A stretch of DNA of 64,000 nucleotides from the NCBI RefSeq assembly GCF_023517795.1, contig NZ_CP082928.1, positions 3,844,001-3,908,000 of the forward strand, given 5' to 3'. The notes beneath the pieces are model-generated. The model did no database searches. It was not told where the DNA came from and saw only the letters and a program-made list of their open reading frames with translations. Of the stretch, positions 62,331 through 64,000 are shown in pieces. The stretch comes from Pseudomonas fulva (GTDB lineage: Bacteria; Pseudomonadota; Gammaproteobacteria; Pseudomonadales; Pseudomonadaceae). The translations under genes and the position numbers were made by a program. Within the stretch, counting starts at the first letter, position 1. The number at the start of each line of letters is the position of its first letter.

Positions 62331-63077
62331 TCAGTCGTAGATGCCGTAGCTGAAATCGTCATCGTCGCAGTCGACGACGATCTTGCTGGCGCCGTAGTAG
62401 AGGGCTGCAACGAGCTTGTCGAACTTCGAGCGGAACTTGATGACCTGGCCGATCTTGTCGCCATCAAGCCGAGCTGCGTAAACAGAGCCGATCTTGTTGC
62501 CGCGCTCGTCGCGCTCTGGTTCCCGGCGGTCGAAGGAGATGTGTATGGCGTTATCCAGGCTGTACTCGCTACGGCCACGGAAGCTGCCTTCATCTGGCTG
62601 CTTGTCGAAGTAAATGTGAAGGCCGCCGTAGTCCGAATTTTGGAAGCGGATATCCGGCGCTTCCCAGTGATTCTCAGCAGCGCTCTCTTTGTGCTCTTCG
62701 ATAAACGCTTCCATCAGGTCGTTGAGGCTGATGAATTCAGGCATCTGATCCTTCTTCAGCACCTCGTCGATCGATTCCTGAGCGCGGCGCACCATGTCCG
62801 CTTCAACGCCGCTGTTTTCCCAGCGATCCTGCAGCGCCTTGGCGATCATGGCGTTGTAGCGGGTCAGTTCAAACACCGAACCCAGGTTGGCCGGCAGTGC
62901 GGCCTTGATGGCCTCCTCGACCTGCTTGCCCATATCGCCGTAACGACCAAAGCAGTTATCGATGACCTTGGTGAACATCACCTGAACGTGCTCGTCGATG
63001 ATTTCTGCCGGTTTGCCGCTCTCTGCGAAGGCCGTTACGCGCTCGACCAGTAGCTGTTCCAGTGTCTGCTTGCTCAT
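62331..63077 (-). CDS. Phage hypothetical protein
   Basis: 248 residues. Mainly helical N-terminal half (VEEAIKAALPANLGSVFELT), then an acidic C-terminal half rich in Asp and Tyr (SKIVVDCDDDDFSYGIYD). No family is recognised. AAGGAG lies before the ATG. It is the rightmost leftward gene seen here, so its promoter in the 411-bp region upstream may drive the arm that leads towards int and mutS. Confidence 0.7.
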   Translation of the reverse strand: MSKQTLEQLLVERVTAFAESGKPAEIIDEHVQVMFTKVIDNCFGRYGDMGKQVEEAIKAALPANLGSVFELTRYNAMIAKALQDRWENSGVEADMVRRAQESIDEVLKKDQMPEFISLNDLMEAFIEEHKESAAENHWEAPDIRFQNSDYGGLHIYFDKQPDEGSFRGRSEYSLDNAIHISFDRREPERDERGNKIGSVYAARLDGDKIGQVIKFRSKFDKLVAALYYGASKIVVDCDDDDFSYGIYD

Positions 63078-63488
63078 GTCCCGCTCCTTGCTGTTCGGTT
63101 GATTTCCCAGATGCCCCTGTCGCCAAGGGCATCGAGTGAAATCTGTCTTGCGCCGCTGCGCGCCCAGGTCATTCGCACGGTTGGGTCAGCACCTCGTTTG
63201 CAGCTCGGCCCCTCTGTTGGCTCTGCTGCAGTACGCCGGTCGCTGGTGCGCGCTGCGGTGTGTTGCTCACCTGACTTTCTGTCGCCCCACAGGTGATGGC
63301 CGGGGCTGCCTCGCCGGTTGCCCGGCTAGCTGTTCATGGCGCTGGTTGTTAAAGAGCGGTTCGAGGCGGTGTGCTGCTTCGATGGCTCAAATATCAACTA
63401 CAGGTTGAGATATGTCAACTATCAGTTGATGTTTTTGATTGTGACGGTGCAGCCCTATAGCCTTGTGCCTTCACAAGGAGGGCTCCCA
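63078..63488. other. Regulatory region of the prophage, no gene seen
   Basis: This 411-bp gap separates the leftward early genes from the rightward DUF4124 pair. Part of it (63100-63340) is GC-rich without a convincing reading frame; the last 110 bp are AT-richer and carry the two palindromes at 63394-63429 and probable promoters. Confidence 0.65.
63394..63429. promoter_or_regulatory. Pair of 15-bp operator-like palindromes
   Basis: TCAACTACAGGTTGA (63394-63408) and TCAACTATCAGTTGA (63415-63429) are two near-perfect palindromes with the same TCAACT half-site and centres 21 bp apart, that is two helical turns, so dimers would bind the same DNA face. This arrangement is typical of cooperative phage repressor operators. 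The repressor gene is not identified in the window. Confidence 0.6.
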
Positions 63489-63902
63489 ATGAAATGGATG
63501 TTCGTGCTGCTGGCGCTGCCTGCGGCTTCTGCGTTCGGTGATGTTTACAAGTGCCCCGATTCCAGTGGCCGTGTGACGTTTACGGATCAGCCTTGCGCCG
63601 GATCTAGCGGGCAGAGGATCGAAATTGCGCCGCTGGCGCCTGCCGCTTCTTCCCGCGCAGTGGAGCCCGCCAATGACGATGAAGCCCGCAAGTTCATTTA
63701 CGTCGAACTGCCGGAAATAGAGCGCGAGGCGCGGGAGCTCATGCGCTCGAACGACCCAGCGCAGCAGGAGTTGGGCCGGCGCATGGCGTGGCAAGCGCAG
63801 CGCGCCCGCGAAGCACACGAGGAAGTTGAGGCGGCAAAAGCCGCGAGAGCCGAGACCAAAAGGAGGTACGAGGATGCGTATCGCAAGTTTGGCGGCTATT
63901 AG
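63489..63902 (+). CDS. DUF4124 protein, secreted, first of a tandem pair
   Basis: 137 residues. A short signal peptide (MKWMFVLLALPAASAFG) precedes DVYKCPDSSGRVTFTDQPCA, the DUF4124 core, and a long charged helix follows (LPEIEREARELMRSND and AREAHEEVEAAKAARAETKR), likely a coiled coil. It should be periplasmic. AAGGAGG precedes the ATG at 63489. It overlaps the next DUF4124 gene by 29 nt. In a prophage it may be a moron gene affecting the host envelope; this is inference. A third relative is at 48127. Confidence 0.8.
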   Translation: MKWMFVLLALPAASAFGDVYKCPDSSGRVTFTDQPCAGSSGQRIEIAPLAPAASSRAVEPANDDEARKFIYVELPEIEREARELMRSNDPAQQELGRRMAWQAQRAREAHEEVEAAKAARAETKRRYEDAYRKFGGY

Positions 63903-64000
63903 CCTGGCACTGCTTTGCTCAGGCGCTGAGGCGGACGTTTACAAATGCACCGATGCAGCGGGCCGCGTGTCTTTCTCGAAGGTGCCGTGTGGCGGCACGC
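63874..64000 (+). CDS. Second DUF4124 protein, cut by window edge
   Basis: 42 codons to the edge. A signal peptide (MRIASLAAISLALLCSGAEA) is followed by DVYKCTDAAGRVSFSKVPCG, closely like the preceding protein's core. AAGGAGG lies 7 nt before the ATG, inside the end of the preceding gene. A tandem duplication is likely. The rest lies beyond the window. Confidence 0.75.
   Translation, partial: MRIASLAAISLALLCSGAEADVYKCTDAAGRVSFSKVPCGGT

Larger units (their letters stand above)
52546..64000. mobile_element. Prophage arm inserted 5' of mutS (right end beyond window)
   Basis: From 52546 to the window edge nearly all genes are phage-type: tyrosine integrase, DUF4224 protein, ASCH-like, DUF4406, Arc, PAPS-reductase-like, DnaQ-like exonuclease, Lar and HTH proteins. 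Most are transcribed leftward with 4-nt overlaps or short gaps and strong ribosome sites. Structural and lysis genes are not seen, so this is the integration/early arm of a temperate phage. The mutS-cinA interval is a known prophage and tailocin site in Pseudomonas. The second attachment end, and cinA/recA, must lie past 64000. Confidence 0.85.

Overview
The window reads as chromosome of a Pseudomonas (gammaproteobacterium). It is GC-rich, most genes have AGGAG-type ribosome sites, and several loci are typical of the genus: an amaA-amaB/lysR-hglS lysine-catabolism locus, a fumarase / GGDEF / ferredoxin-reductase / pyruvate kinase / Usp block, and an rsmZ-fdxA-mutS block. I could not place the species.

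Layout. (1) 1-3.7 kb: a partial DUF1737 gene, an AraC regulator divergent from an SDR dehydrogenase, a flavodoxin-type quinone reductase and a cytosolic DsbA-like oxidoreductase. (2) 3.8-14.7 kb: three LysR regulators and a nearly complete route from L-pipecolate to 2-oxoglutarate. AmaA (pipecolate oxidase) and AmaB (piperideine-6-carboxylate dehydrogenase) give 2-aminoadipate. After transamination, which is not encoded here, HglS converts 2-oxoadipate to D-2-hydroxyglutarate and YdiJ oxidises that to 2-oxoglutarate. (3) 14.7-19 kb: a small membrane-anchored protein, a GNAT acetyltransferase, a Pit phosphate transporter, a 775-bp stretch with no convincing gene, and a CDF-type cation transporter. 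(4) 19.2-27.8 kb: a type I restriction-modification operon, hsdM-hsdS-(GIY-YIG)-(DUF1016 nuclease)-hsdR. (5) 27.9-37 kb: an AraC/cupin pair, an amine-uptake and oxidation set (PotF-like binding protein, cupin, FAD oxidase, NTF2-AraC fusion regulator), metE, an isochorismatase-like hydrolase and a DUF1028 protein. (6) 37.1-41.2 kb: a FecI-FecR-TonB receptor signalling set behind a Fur-box-like site. (7) 41.3-52.5 kb: core genes, namely class I fumarase, a membrane diguanylate cyclase, a ferredoxin reductase, pykA, a tandem Usp protein, a TPR lipoprotein, a DUF4124 protein, a PilZ protein, the Gac-controlled sRNA rsmZ with a perfect GacA box, fdxA and mutS.

(8) 52.5-64 kb: one arm of a prophage inserted directly upstream of mutS. 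The integrase stop codon lies 11 nt before the mutS start. Almost all phage genes (integrase, DUF4224, ASCH-like, DUF4406, Arc, PAPS-reductase-like, DnaQ-like exonuclease, Lar-type restriction alleviation, HTH) run leftward in tightly coupled units towards mutS, so mutS expression may now depend on phage transcription. A LexA-type box lies in this arm. One phage gene has an in-frame amber codon. A pair of 15-bp palindromes 21 bp apart lies before two tandem DUF4124 genes at the right edge.

Dispersed repeats are present: three copies of a REPIN-like palindrome (about 8.83, 10.51 and 35.5 kb) and a second family of GGTGGAT-type hairpins (about 9.0 and 22.4 kb). I found no CRISPR array, rRNA or tRNA gene.
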